The position numbers were made by a program, and so were the translations under genes. Under the pieces are notes generated by a model that saw only the letters and a program-made list of their open reading frames with translations, made no database searches and was not told where the DNA came from. Below, one piece after another: positions 25,452-33,842 of a DNA stretch of 64,000 nt. The first letter of the stretch is position 1. Each line of letters opens with the position of its first letter. Source of the DNA: Methylobacterium sp. 2A. Lineage in GTDB: Bacteria; Pseudomonadota; Alphaproteobacteria; Rhizobiales; Beijerinckiaceae. The stretch spans positions 1-64,000 of the forward strand of contig NZ_VUOK01000058.1 in the NCBI RefSeq assembly GCF_009806555.1, given 5' to 3'.

Positions 25452-26515
25452 GGCCGCGCCCCCGGGTCCACGAGGCGCAGGACGTGGTCGCCGATCCGGT
25501 CGAGCGGCAGGACCGCGCGGGCGGCCCCGAGGCGCACCGCCGCCGCCGGCATGCCGTAGACCACCGCCGTGCTCTCGTGCTCGGCGACCGTCTGGGCGCC
25601 GGCCTTATGCATGTCGGCGAGGCCGACGGCCCCATCCTCGCCCATGCCGGTGAGCAGCACGCCGATCCCGGTGGCGCCGGCCTGCCGGGCCATCGAGCGG
25701 AACAGCACCGTGGCGGCCGGGCGCTGACCCGAGACCGGCGCCGAGTCGACGACCCGCAGGACCCGGCCCGATCCGAGCTCCAGGTGCCGGTCCCCGGGGG
25801 CCACGTAGACCCGGCCGGACTCGGCCCGCTCCCCGTCCCGGGCGATGCCGACCGGCAGGGTCACGACGCTGTCGAGCCAGGCCGCGAACCCGTCCATGAA
25901 GGCGGGTCCCATGTGCTGAACGACGAGCACCGGCAGGGAAAAATCCCGCGGCAGCGCGCCGATTACCCGGGCGAGCGCCGGCGGCCCGCCCGTGGAGGCG
26001 GCGATCCCGAGGAGGCTCGGCGCCAGACCGGACGGCTCGGCCGGCGGCGCGTAGGAGACCGAGGCGGTGCGGCCCGCCCATTCGGTCCCGATCGGGCGGC
26101 GGCGGATCACCGGGACCTGGGCCATGATCCGCAATTGCGTGCAGATCTCGCCGGCCACCGCCTCGTAGCCGGCATGGGTCGTGGCCACCGGCTTCTCGAC
26201 CACCGACAGGGCGCCGGCGCGCAGCGCGTTCATGGAGATGCGCAGGGAGGAATCCTCGACCGAATCCGCCACCACGACGATCGGGGTCGGATGCTCGGCC
26301 ATGATCCGGCGGGTGGTCTCCAGCCCGTCGATGCCGGGCAGGCGGATATCCATGGAGATCACGTCGGGCCGGACGGACTGGAGCTTGTCGAGGGCCTCCT
26401 CGCCGGAAGCGACCGCGGCCACGAGTTCAAGGCGGGGATCGCGGGACACGATGTGGCGCAACAGCTCGCGCACCACGAGGCTGTCCTCCACGAGCATGAC
26501 GCGGACCGGGGTCAC
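25448..26515 (-). CDS. cheB: CheB-type protein-glutamate methylesterase with receiver domain
   Basis: CheB demethylates or deamidates the signalling helices of the receptor for adaptation. I chose GTG at 26515 (TPVRVMLVEDSLVVRELLR), which overlaps the upstream stop by 4 nt; ATG at 26497 is an alternative. The receiver has Asp in VISMDIRLPGIDG. The esterase domain has Ser near residue 170 in LLGIAASTGGPPAL, the catalytic His in VQHMGPAF, and Asp in LTGMGEDGAVG. The length is 355 residues. It matches WspF-type CheB proteins in placement, directly after the CheA hybrid. Confidence 0.92.
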   Translation of the reverse strand: MTPVRVMLVEDSLVVRELLRHIVSRDPRLELVAAVASGEEALDKLQSVRPDVISMDIRLPGIDGLETTRRIMAEHPTPIVVVADSVEDSSLRISMNALRAGALSVVEKPVATTHAGYEAVAGEICTQLRIMAQVPVIRRRPIGTEWAGRTASVSYAPPAEPSGLAPSLLGIAASTGGPPALARVIGALPRDFSLPVLVVQHMGPAFMDGFAAWLDSVVTLPVGIARDGERAESGRVYVAPGDRHLELGSGRVLRVVDSAPVSGQRPAATVLFRSMARQAGATGIGVLLTGMGEDGAVGLADMHKAGAQTVAEHESTAVVYGMPAAAVRLGAARAVLPLDRIGDHVLRLVDPGARP

Positions 26516-28773
26516 AGGAACTGTCCGATCGTGTCGAGCAGCTGACGCTGGTCGAACTTCTGCTTGGTCAGGTAGGCGTCGGCGCCGAGGTCGAGGCCCC
26601 GGGCCACGTCGGCGGCGTCCCCGCGGGAGGTCATCAGGATCGTCGGCAGCCGGGCGAAGCGCGGATCGGCGCGCAGGGCCTGCAGCAGGCCGAACCCGTC
26701 GAGGCGCGGCATCTCCACGTCGGCGAGGACGAGGTCCACGGGCTCGACCTCGGCACGCAGCCGGTCGAGGGCGTCCTGGCCGTCGACGCAGACGACCACG
26801 CGGTAGCCGGCCGCTTCCAAGATGCCCTTCTCCAACGTCCGGGTGGTGATCGAATCGTCGACGACCAGGATGGTCGCCCGCGCGGCGGCCCGCATTGCGG
26901 CACCGCCCGTCGCGTGTGTCGTCGAACGTGGAGTTTGCCCCATCGTTCCGGACGAGGGTGCGACAGCCGCGCGCGCCGCGAGACCTTCGGGATCGAGGAC
27001 CAGGACCGGGACGTCGCCCGGCAGGATGGCGGTGCCGGCGATCAGGCCCGGATCGGACCCGAAGGCGGGGGCCGGCAGGACGAGGAGCGGGCGGACGTCG
27101 TGCAGGCGGTCGACGGCGAGCGCCAAGCGGCCGCCATCGGTCCGCAGCACGACGGCGCGGAGGGCGTCGGGATCGTCCGGATCGGCGGCCTCGCCCAGGA
27201 TCGCGGCGAGGTCGCTCACCGGGTGGCTGGTGGCCGTGTCGCCCGTGCCGAGCCGCAGGATCGGGCGGCCCATCGCCACCGGCAGCTCGGCCCGCTTCAG
27301 GCGCAGCAGGCGTTCCACGGCGTTGCCCGGCAGCGCGTAGCTGCGTCCGGCCGCCTCGACCAGCAGCAGGCTGCGCCTTGCCGCCGAGAGCGGCAGGCTG
27401 AAGACCAGGGCGGTGCCGGACGGCGTCCGCGGCTCCAGGCGGACGCTGCCCAGGAGCTGGCGGGCCGCATCCGCCGCCACCGAGAGGCCGTAGCCGCGCC
27501 CCGACAGGGTGTCGACCGCCTCCGCGGTGGAGAAGCCCGGCTCGAAGACGAGGCGCAGCAGGGTCTCGGGATCGGGGCTCTCCTCGGGCGCGAGGAGGCC
27601 GCGATCCCGCGCGACGGCCTCGATCCGGGCGAGGTCCGGCCCGGGACCGTCGTCGAACACCGTGACCTGAAGCCGCGCGCCGCGCACCGCCACCTCCAGC
27701 CCGAGCCCCAGGGCCTCCGGCTTGCCGGCGGCGCGGCGCCGCTCCGGGCTCTGCCAGCCGTGGCTCAGGGCGTTGCGCAGGGCGTGGAGCAGCGGGTCCT
27801 TCAGCGCCTGAAGCGTGCCGCGCTCCACCGGCAGGTCGAGGCCGCGCAGGTCGAGATCCACCTCGCGGCCCTGCTCCCGGGCGGTCTCGCGCAGGGAGCG
27901 CGCCAGGGGGGCGAGGACCGTCTCGGCCGGCACCAGGGCGAGACGCTCGGCGGCGGCGCGGACCCGGGCGGCCACCCCGTCGATGGTGCTGCTCGCCACC
28001 GCGTGGCGCCGGGACAGGTCCGACGCCTCCCGGGCGAAGGCGCCGACCTCGGCCGCGAAGGTGCGCCATGCGGTCCTGTCGGTGTCGGCCCCGTCGGCCA
28101 GCGCCTCCGCGCCGGCCCGCAGGGTCCGGGCGAGCCCGGCCAGCCGCGCAAGGCTCTCGGCCGCCGAGGTGCGCCCGGCCAGCGTGCTGGTGAGGTCGTG
28201 GCTGGCCCGGGCCATCGCCTCCACGGCCTCCACGGGAACCCGCAGCAGGGCGGCGCCGGGATCGGCCGGCTCGGCATTCTTCTGGGCGGGCTCCGGGGCC
28301 GGCGCGGCGGGGGATGGGGCAGAAGGCGGGGCAGGGGGCGGGGAGGGCGCGACGGCCGGTTCCGCGATGGGCTTCGGAGCCGGCTTGGCAGCCGTGCCCT
28401 CGCCCGGCAGCCCGAGAACCTGCCCGAGGGCCGCCAGGGCGTCCGGCGGCATGTCCGGCCCGGCCCCGTCCTGCAGGCCGGCGACGTAGGACTCGATCCG
28501 GTCGAGGGCGAGGTGGACGGCGTTGGCCGCCTCCCGGTCGAGGGCGGAGGCGCCGGTCCGGACCTTCTCGAACAGGGTCTCCAGGCGGTGCGCCACCGCC
28601 TCGACGGCGGGCAGGTCGACGGCGCGCGACGCCCCCTTCAGGCTGTGGGCGCGGCGGAACACGTCGTTCCAGTCCGGGCTGGCGCTGCCCAGCGCGCCGC
28701 GGATCGCCGCAACGTGCTCCCGATGCTCGACATCGAAGGCGGCGAGCAGGAGCTGGCGGATGTCCTGGGTCAA
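26512..28773 (-). CDS. Hybrid CheA-type histidine kinase (Hpt-HATPase-CheW-REC)
   Basis: This 753-residue kinase starts with an Hpt domain (His43 in RRAHSLKGASR), followed by a long Ala/Pro linker (about 130-190) with no recognisable CheY-binding P2 domain. The ATPase has LLHALRNALSHGWQSPERRR, VFDDGPGPDLARI and GRGYGLSVAADAA in place of the usual GRGVGMDVV. A CheW-like domain (about 455-590) couples it to the receptor, and a C-terminal receiver (ILVVDDSITTRTLEKGI, Asp in LVLADVEMPRLDG, Lys in YLTKQKF) ends it. The architecture equals WspE and other alternative-function CheA hybrids. It overlaps cheB by 4 nt and lies 13 nt after the receptor gene. Confidence 0.92.
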   Translation of the reverse strand: MTQDIRQLLLAAFDVEHREHVAAIRGALGSASPDWNDVFRRAHSLKGASRAVDLPAVEAVAHRLETLFEKVRTGASALDREAANAVHLALDRIESYVAGLQDGAGPDMPPDALAALGQVLGLPGEGTAAKPAPKPIAEPAVAPSPPPAPPSAPSPAAPAPEPAQKNAEPADPGAALLRVPVEAVEAMARASHDLTSTLAGRTSAAESLARLAGLARTLRAGAEALADGADTDRTAWRTFAAEVGAFAREASDLSRRHAVASSTIDGVAARVRAAAERLALVPAETVLAPLARSLRETAREQGREVDLDLRGLDLPVERGTLQALKDPLLHALRNALSHGWQSPERRRAAGKPEALGLGLEVAVRGARLQVTVFDDGPGPDLARIEAVARDRGLLAPEESPDPETLLRLVFEPGFSTAEAVDTLSGRGYGLSVAADAARQLLGSVRLEPRTPSGTALVFSLPLSAARRSLLLVEAAGRSYALPGNAVERLLRLKRAELPVAMGRPILRLGTGDTATSHPVSDLAAILGEAADPDDPDALRAVVLRTDGGRLALAVDRLHDVRPLLVLPAPAFGSDPGLIAGTAILPGDVPVLVLDPEGLAARAAVAPSSGTMGQTPRSTTHATGGAAMRAAARATILVVDDSITTRTLEKGILEAAGYRVVVCVDGQDALDRLRAEVEPVDLVLADVEMPRLDGFGLLQALRADPRFARLPTILMTSRGDAADVARGLDLGADAYLTKQKFDQRQLLDTIGQFL

Positions 28774-28786
28774 GACGCCGCCGGCC

Positions 28787-30460
28787 TCAGTGCCGGTAGC
28801 GTTCGGCGAGCGCCATCAGCGCCTGGGCCAGCTCCGTCAGGTTGGCCGAGGCCGATTCCACCTGCCGCGTGCCGGCCGCCGTCTGCTGGCTCGCCTGCCG
28901 GATGTTCTGGAGCGCGCCCATCACCTGCTCGATGCCGAGCTGCTGCTGGTTCGTCGAGGCGACGATCTGCTGGAAGGTCTGGACGTTCTCCTCCACCCGG
29001 GCGGTGATCTCCTCGATGGTCCGCTGCGTCGTGTCGGAGCGGGTCTTGCCGGCGGCGGCCCGCTTGACCGCCTCCTCGGTCAGCATCACCGAGGTGTTGA
29101 TGCCCCGCTGGATCTCGCCCAGGATGCCGCGCACCTGGCCGGTGGCGGCCTTGGCCTGATCGGCCAGAAGCTTCATCTCCGAGGCGACCACCGAGAAGCT
29201 GCGCCCGCTCTCGCCCGCCGCCGCCGCCTCAATGGCGGCGTTGAGGGCGAGCAGGTGCGTGCGCTCCGAGATGTCGTTGACCGTCTCGATGATGTCGCCG
29301 ATCGTCTGGGTCTTCTCCGACAGGCTGACGATGTTGCCGGCCACCGCCTCGGCCTGCTCGCGGATCGCGTCCATGGCCTTGGCGGTGTCCGAGACGGCGC
29401 GCAGGCCCTGGCGGGAGGTCTGGGCGGTGGCCTGGGCGGTGGCGATCACCTCGGTGGCGCGCTTGCTGATCTGGGCGCCCGAATGGGTGATCTCGTCGAC
29501 CGTGGCGGCTGTCTCCTGCACGGCGGCGAATTGCTGCTCGACCGAGGCGGCCTGCTCCTGCGCCGAGGCGCGGATCTCGGCCGCGGCGGCGTTCAGGTCG
29601 GTGGTCGCGGCCCGGTTGGTCTTGGCGAGGTCCGAGAGGCCCGCCACCATCGTGTTGAGGGTGGTGGCCAGCCGCCCGATCTCGTCGCGCCCGCCCACCG
29701 CCAGCTGGCCCGAAAGGTCGCCGCCGCCGACCCGCTCCACGAAGGCCATGATGGTCTCGAGCGGGCGCACCACCGCGCGGCTGATCAGCCACGTGATCAA
29801 GATCGCCAGCACGACCGCGGCGGCGAGCGTCAGGTAGATCGAAAGGCGCGAGCGGTCATAGACTTGCTGGGCGGCGCGCTGGCCGAGCGCCATCCCGCCG
29901 TCGAGCAGGGTCCTCAGGTTCCTGATCCCCTCCAGGAAGGGACCCTGAAGGCGCGTGATCTCGTCGTTGCGGGCCTCCACGGCGCCGGAATCCTGCTTCG
30001 CGATGGCGGCGAACTGCGCCTCGCCGAGGCTCCGGACCTCACGGAAGGCGCGCTGCACGTCGGCGGCCGCCGCCGCGATGCGGTCCCAGGAGGCCACGCG
30101 CTCGGCGGTGGCCGAATAGGCGCGGTACTCGGTGGCGAGCTGGATCGTGGTGGTGAGCCGGTTCTCGATCTGGGTGGCGGTCTGGCGCCACGTGGCCAAG
30201 GTGTCCTCCGTGCGTGCCGCCCGTCCCTGGCCCTGCGTCAGCATGGCGATCACGGCCGTGCGGCGCAGGAGCCCGAGGTCGCGGGCCTCGTTGCCGAGGT
30301 CGTCGAGCTGGCGCAGGATTGTCATGTCGCGCCGCACGATCGCGTCGGTCGTGTCGCGCACCGCCCCGATCTGCTCCAGCGCGTAGAGCCCGAGCGCCAC
30401 GATCACCACCGTGACGGCGAAGAAGCCGAGGAGGATGCGTCTTCCGATCGAGAGGTTCAC
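28787..30460 (-). CDS. Methyl-accepting chemoreceptor of the Wsp-like operon
   Basis: The 557-residue receptor has TM1 near residues 8-30 (RRILLGFFAVTVVIVALGLY), a periplasmic helical-bundle region to about 185, TM2 (YLTLAAAVVLAILITWLISR) and a HAMP domain. A cytoplasmic signalling hairpin follows, with the tip LLALNAAIEAAAAGESGR. In the usual receptor tip this reads EAARAGE, so the arginine that contributes to trimer contacts in E. coli receptors is replaced by alanine. There is no C-terminal CheR/CheB pentapeptide. It is encoded between a CheW and the CheA hybrid, so it is the likely input of this cluster. Confidence 0.92.
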   Translation of the reverse strand: MNLSIGRRILLGFFAVTVVIVALGLYALEQIGAVRDTTDAIVRRDMTILRQLDDLGNEARDLGLLRRTAVIAMLTQGQGRAARTEDTLATWRQTATQIENRLTTTIQLATEYRAYSATAERVASWDRIAAAAADVQRAFREVRSLGEAQFAAIAKQDSGAVEARNDEITRLQGPFLEGIRNLRTLLDGGMALGQRAAQQVYDRSRLSIYLTLAAAVVLAILITWLISRAVVRPLETIMAFVERVGGGDLSGQLAVGGRDEIGRLATTLNTMVAGLSDLAKTNRAATTDLNAAAAEIRASAQEQAASVEQQFAAVQETAATVDEITHSGAQISKRATEVIATAQATAQTSRQGLRAVSDTAKAMDAIREQAEAVAGNIVSLSEKTQTIGDIIETVNDISERTHLLALNAAIEAAAAGESGRSFSVVASEMKLLADQAKAATGQVRGILGEIQRGINTSVMLTEEAVKRAAAGKTRSDTTQRTIEEITARVEENVQTFQQIVASTNQQQLGIEQVMGALQNIRQASQQTAAGTRQVESASANLTELAQALMALAERYRH

Positions 30461-30508
30461 GGTCGGGCTGGCTCCGGTTGACGTCTGGCTTGAAGTCCGG
30501 CGGGCCCG

Positions 30509-31066
30509 TCAGGGCAGGGCGCGGCGCAGGAGGCGGGGAAGATCGACGGTGACGAAATCCGGCCGGCCGGCGCCCGCCGCCCCGGGGGCATAGCCCGAAG
30601 CGGCCGCGTTGCCCAACCCGTCGGGATCCGCGGATCCCGAGGCTGTCGCCGCGGGGGCGATCCCCAGCACCCGGTCGACCGCCAGGGCGAGGGGCTGCGG
30701 CGTCGCGGACCCGCGCAGCACCACCAGATGCGCCGCCTCCCCGGCGGGATCCGGCCGGCCGAGGGCCCGGGCGAGGCCGAGGACGCCGACGATCCGCCCC
30801 GAGAGGGCGATGAGGCCGATCAGCGCCGGCACCGCGCCCGGCATCGGCGTGGGCGGACGCATCGGCAGGACCTGCGCCACCGCCGTCAACGGCAGGCCGT
30901 AGCGCTCGCTGCCGCAGGCGCAGACGAGGTGATCGAGCCCGGCATCGGCTTCCGCAACGGCGACGCCGCGCCGCGCCAGCGCGGCGGCGCGCTCGGCCCG
31001 GAGGTCGCGCTCCGTCCGGGGCCGCGTCGGCGCGCGGCTCCCATGCGTGCCCTGGCGTGCCTCCAT
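30509..31066 (-). CDS. CheW-like coupling protein (second of the operon)
   Basis: This adaptor bridges receptor and CheA. I chose the ATG at 31066 (MEARQGTHGSRAPTRPRTER), whose first base is shared with the upstream stop, with AGGAG upstream; the frame from 31426 is a shadow of cheR. After a basic 40-residue extension the CheW fold runs from LDHLVCACGSERYGLPLTAV through PALIGLIALSGRIVGVLGLA to LALAVDRVLGI. The length is 185 residues. It matches WspD-like proteins by order and by the N-terminal extension. Confidence 0.82.
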   Translation of the reverse strand: MEARQGTHGSRAPTRPRTERDLRAERAAALARRGVAVAEADAGLDHLVCACGSERYGLPLTAVAQVLPMRPPTPMPGAVPALIGLIALSGRIVGVLGLARALGRPDPAGEAAHLVVLRGSATPQPLALAVDRVLGIAPAATASGSADPDGLGNAAASGYAPGAAGAGRPDFVTVDLPRLLRRALP

Positions 31067-32604
31067 CAGAGACTCCTGCGGTCGAGCGCTGCGCGGGCCG
31101 CGGACGCACCGGCGGCGATCTCGGCGGCGGACGCGCCGTCGCCCTCGGGCAGCGCCGTATCCGGCCCCAGGGCTTCGCAGACGGCTTGGCTCAACGCGAT
31201 GGCGTTGTCGAGGGCGCGGGCCGCCTCGTCCCGGCGATCGAGGGCGATCAGCAGCAGGCCGAGATGGTAGTGGGCCATCACGAAGCCCCGGTCGAGATAG
31301 AGGGTCGCGCGCAGCGCCCGCTCGGCCTCCGCGTCGCGGCCGAGCGCCCGGGCGAGCAGGCCCTCGTAGAAGCGCAGGGCCGGGTCGGTCGGGTCGCCGT
31401 CGAGGGCGACGCGCAGTGCCCGCCACGCGGCCCCGGTATCCCCGGCATCCGCGAGTGCGCGGATCCGGTCGCGGTCGGAGGCCACGATCGGCGCGCCATC
31501 CCCGGCCCCGGCCGGCAGGACAGGCGGCAGGATGGCCTCGGCGCGCGGCGCTGCGTCGCCCGCGGGTCCGGCGCCCGGCGCCCGAGCGTCCGCCGCGAGC
31601 GGGAGGAATCCTGCGCCGTCCGGAGCCGCCGCGTCCGCGGGATCTCCGCCGAGGCCCCGCGGGGCCAGCGGCGGCACCGGCAGGACCAGCCCCGCCGGTA
31701 CGAGGAGGGCGGGCGTTTCCGGCCGGGGGCGGTAGACCACGGTTCCGGGCAGGCTGACGGCATCGAGGAATCCCGCGAAGGCGGGGCTCGGCTCGGCATG
31801 GCCGAGGAGCAGCCAGCCGTCCGGCCGCAGCCTGCGGCCGAGGCCGCGCACCACCGCGGCGACCGTCCGGGCGTCGAAGTAGATCAGCACGTTGCGGCAG
31901 AGGATCAGGTCGAAGAGATCGCCCTCCCGCGCCATCGGCTCGGCGAGGGTGAGCAGGTTGCCGCGCTCGAACCGCACCAATCCGCGGAATTCCGGGCGCA
32001 GGGCGTAGCCGCCCTCCCGCCGGATGCCGGGGGCGGGGGGCAGGCGGGTGAAGTAGCGCAGCCGCTCCTCAGGCGGCATCGTGCGCAGGGCCCAGCGGCC
32101 GTATTCCGCAGCGCGGGCGGTGGCCAGCGCCGCGGCGCTGATGTCGGTACCGAGGATCGAGACGCGCCAGTCCGGCAGCGCCTCGCCCAGGAGTTCCCGG
32201 ACCAGGATCGCCAGGGAATAGGGCTCCGCCCCGGTCGAGCAGCCGGCGCTCCAGATCCGCAGCGTGCGCTCGGAGGCCCGGGCCGCGATCAGCGCCGGCA
32301 GGATCCGCTCGCGCAAGGCCTGGAACTGCTCGGCGTAGCGGAAGAAGAACGTCTCGCCGACGGTGATCTCGGCCTCCAGGCGCGCCCATTCGGCCTCGCC
32401 CAGCGTCCCGTCCGACAGGAGGGCGGCGTAGGCCGCGCAATCGGCCGCCGCGGCGTCGCGGAAGCGCCGGCGCAGACGCTCGATCAGGAGGTCGTCCTTG
32501 TCGGCATAGTAGTGGTGGCCGGTGCGCGCGATGATCCGCGCCTTCAGCGTCGCGTAGGCGGGATCGGCACCCGGATCGGGATAGGAAGGCCCCGGACGGC
32601 GCAT
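31066..32604 (-). CDS. CheR-type methyltransferase with C-terminal TPR region
   Basis: It methylates receptor glutamates using S-adenosylmethionine. The 512-residue protein has the CheR N-terminal helical domain (RIIARTGHHYYADKDDLLIE), the motif TVGETFFFR, and the SAM pocket IWSAGCSTGAEPYSLAIL with GTDISAAALATAR. LILCRNVLIYFD completes the methyltransferase. From about residue 380 Ala/Leu/Asp-rich repeats (WRALRVALDGDPTDPALRFY, GLLARALGRDAEAERALRA) form TPRs, as in WspC. It lies 6 nt after the first CheW gene and is coupled to the second. Confidence 0.93.
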   Translation of the reverse strand: MRRPGPSYPDPGADPAYATLKARIIARTGHHYYADKDDLLIERLRRRFRDAAAADCAAYAALLSDGTLGEAEWARLEAEITVGETFFFRYAEQFQALRERILPALIAARASERTLRIWSAGCSTGAEPYSLAILVRELLGEALPDWRVSILGTDISAAALATARAAEYGRWALRTMPPEERLRYFTRLPPAPGIRREGGYALRPEFRGLVRFERGNLLTLAEPMAREGDLFDLILCRNVLIYFDARTVAAVVRGLGRRLRPDGWLLLGHAEPSPAFAGFLDAVSLPGTVVYRPRPETPALLVPAGLVLPVPPLAPRGLGGDPADAAAPDGAGFLPLAADARAPGAGPAGDAAPRAEAILPPVLPAGAGDGAPIVASDRDRIRALADAGDTGAAWRALRVALDGDPTDPALRFYEGLLARALGRDAEAERALRATLYLDRGFVMAHYHLGLLLIALDRRDEAARALDNAIALSQAVCEALGPDTALPEGDGASAAEIAAGASAARAALDRRSL

Positions 32605-32610
32605 CGTGGA

Positions 32611-33093
32611 TCAGGCGGATTCGGGAAGCGCCGCGAGACGCTCGGCGGCGACCCGGGCGAGCGCCGCGACCCGCGCCTGCTCCTGCGCGGTCAGGAGGCG
32701 CTCCGGCGCCAGCGCGTGGACGAGGCGCTCGCCGAGGACGAGTTCGGCCGCCACGCAGCCGTTGAGCGTCCCGGCCTCGCCGGCCGGCCGGATCGCGGCT
32801 TCGGCAACGGTCACGAGGTCGGCGGCCCGATCCACCAGATACGCGACCGCCTCGCCCCGGACGAGGACGAGATGCGCGTAGAGACCGGCCGGCCTCTGGG
32901 CCGGCCGCAGGCCGAGCAGGGAGGCGAGATCGATGGCGGGAATGGGCCTGCCGCCGAGGTTGAGGAAGCCGATCAGCCAGCCGCCAGTTGCCGGCGGCGC
33001 GTGGAGATCCGGCAGCGGCAGCACCTCGGCCACCGCGGCGCGGGGCAGGGCACAGGGCGTGCCGGCGACGTCGAGCAGGAGATAGGCCGTCAC
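32611..33093 (-). CDS. CheW-like coupling protein (first gene of the operon)
   Basis: The CheW fold is seen from TAYLLLDVAGTPCALPRAAV through GWLIGFLNLGGRPIPAIDLA to AHLVLVRGEAVAYLVDRAAD. I chose GTG at 33093, which starts just before the fold (160 residues). The frame is open to an ATG at 33282 but the extra 63 residues have no similarity and would overlap the promoter region shared with the divergent secreted-protein gene. A TTG at 33105 is also possible. It is first in the CheW-CheR-CheW-MCP-CheA-CheB-kinase-kinase order. Confidence 0.8.
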   Translation of the reverse strand: MTAYLLLDVAGTPCALPRAAVAEVLPLPDLHAPPATGGWLIGFLNLGGRPIPAIDLASLLGLRPAQRPAGLYAHLVLVRGEAVAYLVDRAADLVTVAEAAIRPAGEAGTLNGCVAAELVLGERLVHALAPERLLTAQEQARVAALARVAAERLAALPESA

Positions 33094-33308
33094 GCTGCTG
33101 GCCAAGGCCCCCGCCCCCCGAATTGCCGTTGCATCCCAACCGGGACGGATGGCGCAATAGGCCGAGTCAGCGCTTCCGGCAATCGCCCCGTGCGCGGGTT
33201 CGCCCCGGGGAACCAAGTCTCGGCTCAGCCGCTTATTTTCCGACGCAGCAGCACCGGTTATAGGACGGCCGGCGCCTCGCATGCGCCGGTCTATGCCAGG
33301 GATTGACG

Positions 33309-33554
33309 ATGAGGAAACTTCTGTTGGCCGCGGCGTCGCTGACGCTCCTTGCGGGCTCCGCCTATGCCCAGGGTAACTCGCCCTACAACAATTCCGGCTC
33401 GCAGGCAGGCGGCCCGCGTGGCGGCATCGAGCGCGCCGGCGAGGGGGCCGCGATGGAGCAGGGCGCCGCTCCGGCTGCCCAGCCCGTGGTGCGCAAGCGC
33501 ACGATGAAGCACAAGCGGATGAAGCATCATCGCCGGATGCGTCACCACATGTGA
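33309..33554 (+). CDS. Small secreted protein with His/Lys/Arg/Met-rich tail
   Basis: The 81-residue product has a signal peptide (MRKLLLAAASLTLLAGSAYA) cut before QGNSPYNN. The mature part is Gly/Pro/Ala-rich and ends in a 19-residue tail, KRTMKHKRMKHHRRMRHHM. That tail could bind metal or polyanions in the periplasm; this is inference from composition only. The start is ATG at 33309; a TTG at 33303 is in frame. A strong terminator follows 46 nt later, so it is a single-gene unit, divergent from the chemosensory operon. Confidence 0.7.
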   Translation: MRKLLLAAASLTLLAGSAYAQGNSPYNNSGSQAGGPRGGIERAGEGAAMEQGAAPAAQPVVRKRTMKHKRMKHHRRMRHHM

Positions 33555-33599
33555 TCGGTCCCGGCTCCGCCGCCGCAGGGTGGTCGAGCTGGGATGACG

Positions 33600-33630
33600 G
33601 GGCCTGCCGCGGATGGGGCAGGCCCTTTTT
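33600..33630 (+). terminator. Rho-independent terminator after the secreted-protein gene
   Basis: GGGCCTGCC (33600-33608) pairs with GGCAGGCCC (33617-33625) over 9 bp, with an 8-nt loop, followed by TTTTT. It insulates the glpR region from upstream transcription. Confidence 0.88.
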
Positions 33631-33773
33631 CGTGCCCGAACCGTCGCTGCACGGCGGGATACGCCTCCCGGCAACATAGTTCTACAGCGCGCGTCAGCCG
33701 GCCGTTGCCGATGGGCCTTGCCGGACGGGCGCGCGCGGTTCACGCTCGTGCGCGCAGCCAGCTCGATCCCGGC

Positions 33774-33791
33774 ATGTTCGAAAACGAACAT
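33774..33791 (+). promoter_or_regulatory. Putative GlpR operator upstream of glpR
   Basis: ATGTTCGAAAACGAACAT is a perfect palindrome of two 7-nt arms around AAAA. The E. coli GlpR operator has the same ATGTTCG / CGAACAT half-sites around a 4-nt centre. It lies 51 nt before the glpR ATG, suggesting autorepression relieved by glycerol-3-phosphate. Confidence 0.75.
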
Positions 33792-33842
33792 CCTTGCTCC
33801 CGGTACGATCGGGGAGATACGAGACGGCGCGGGGGAGGATGG

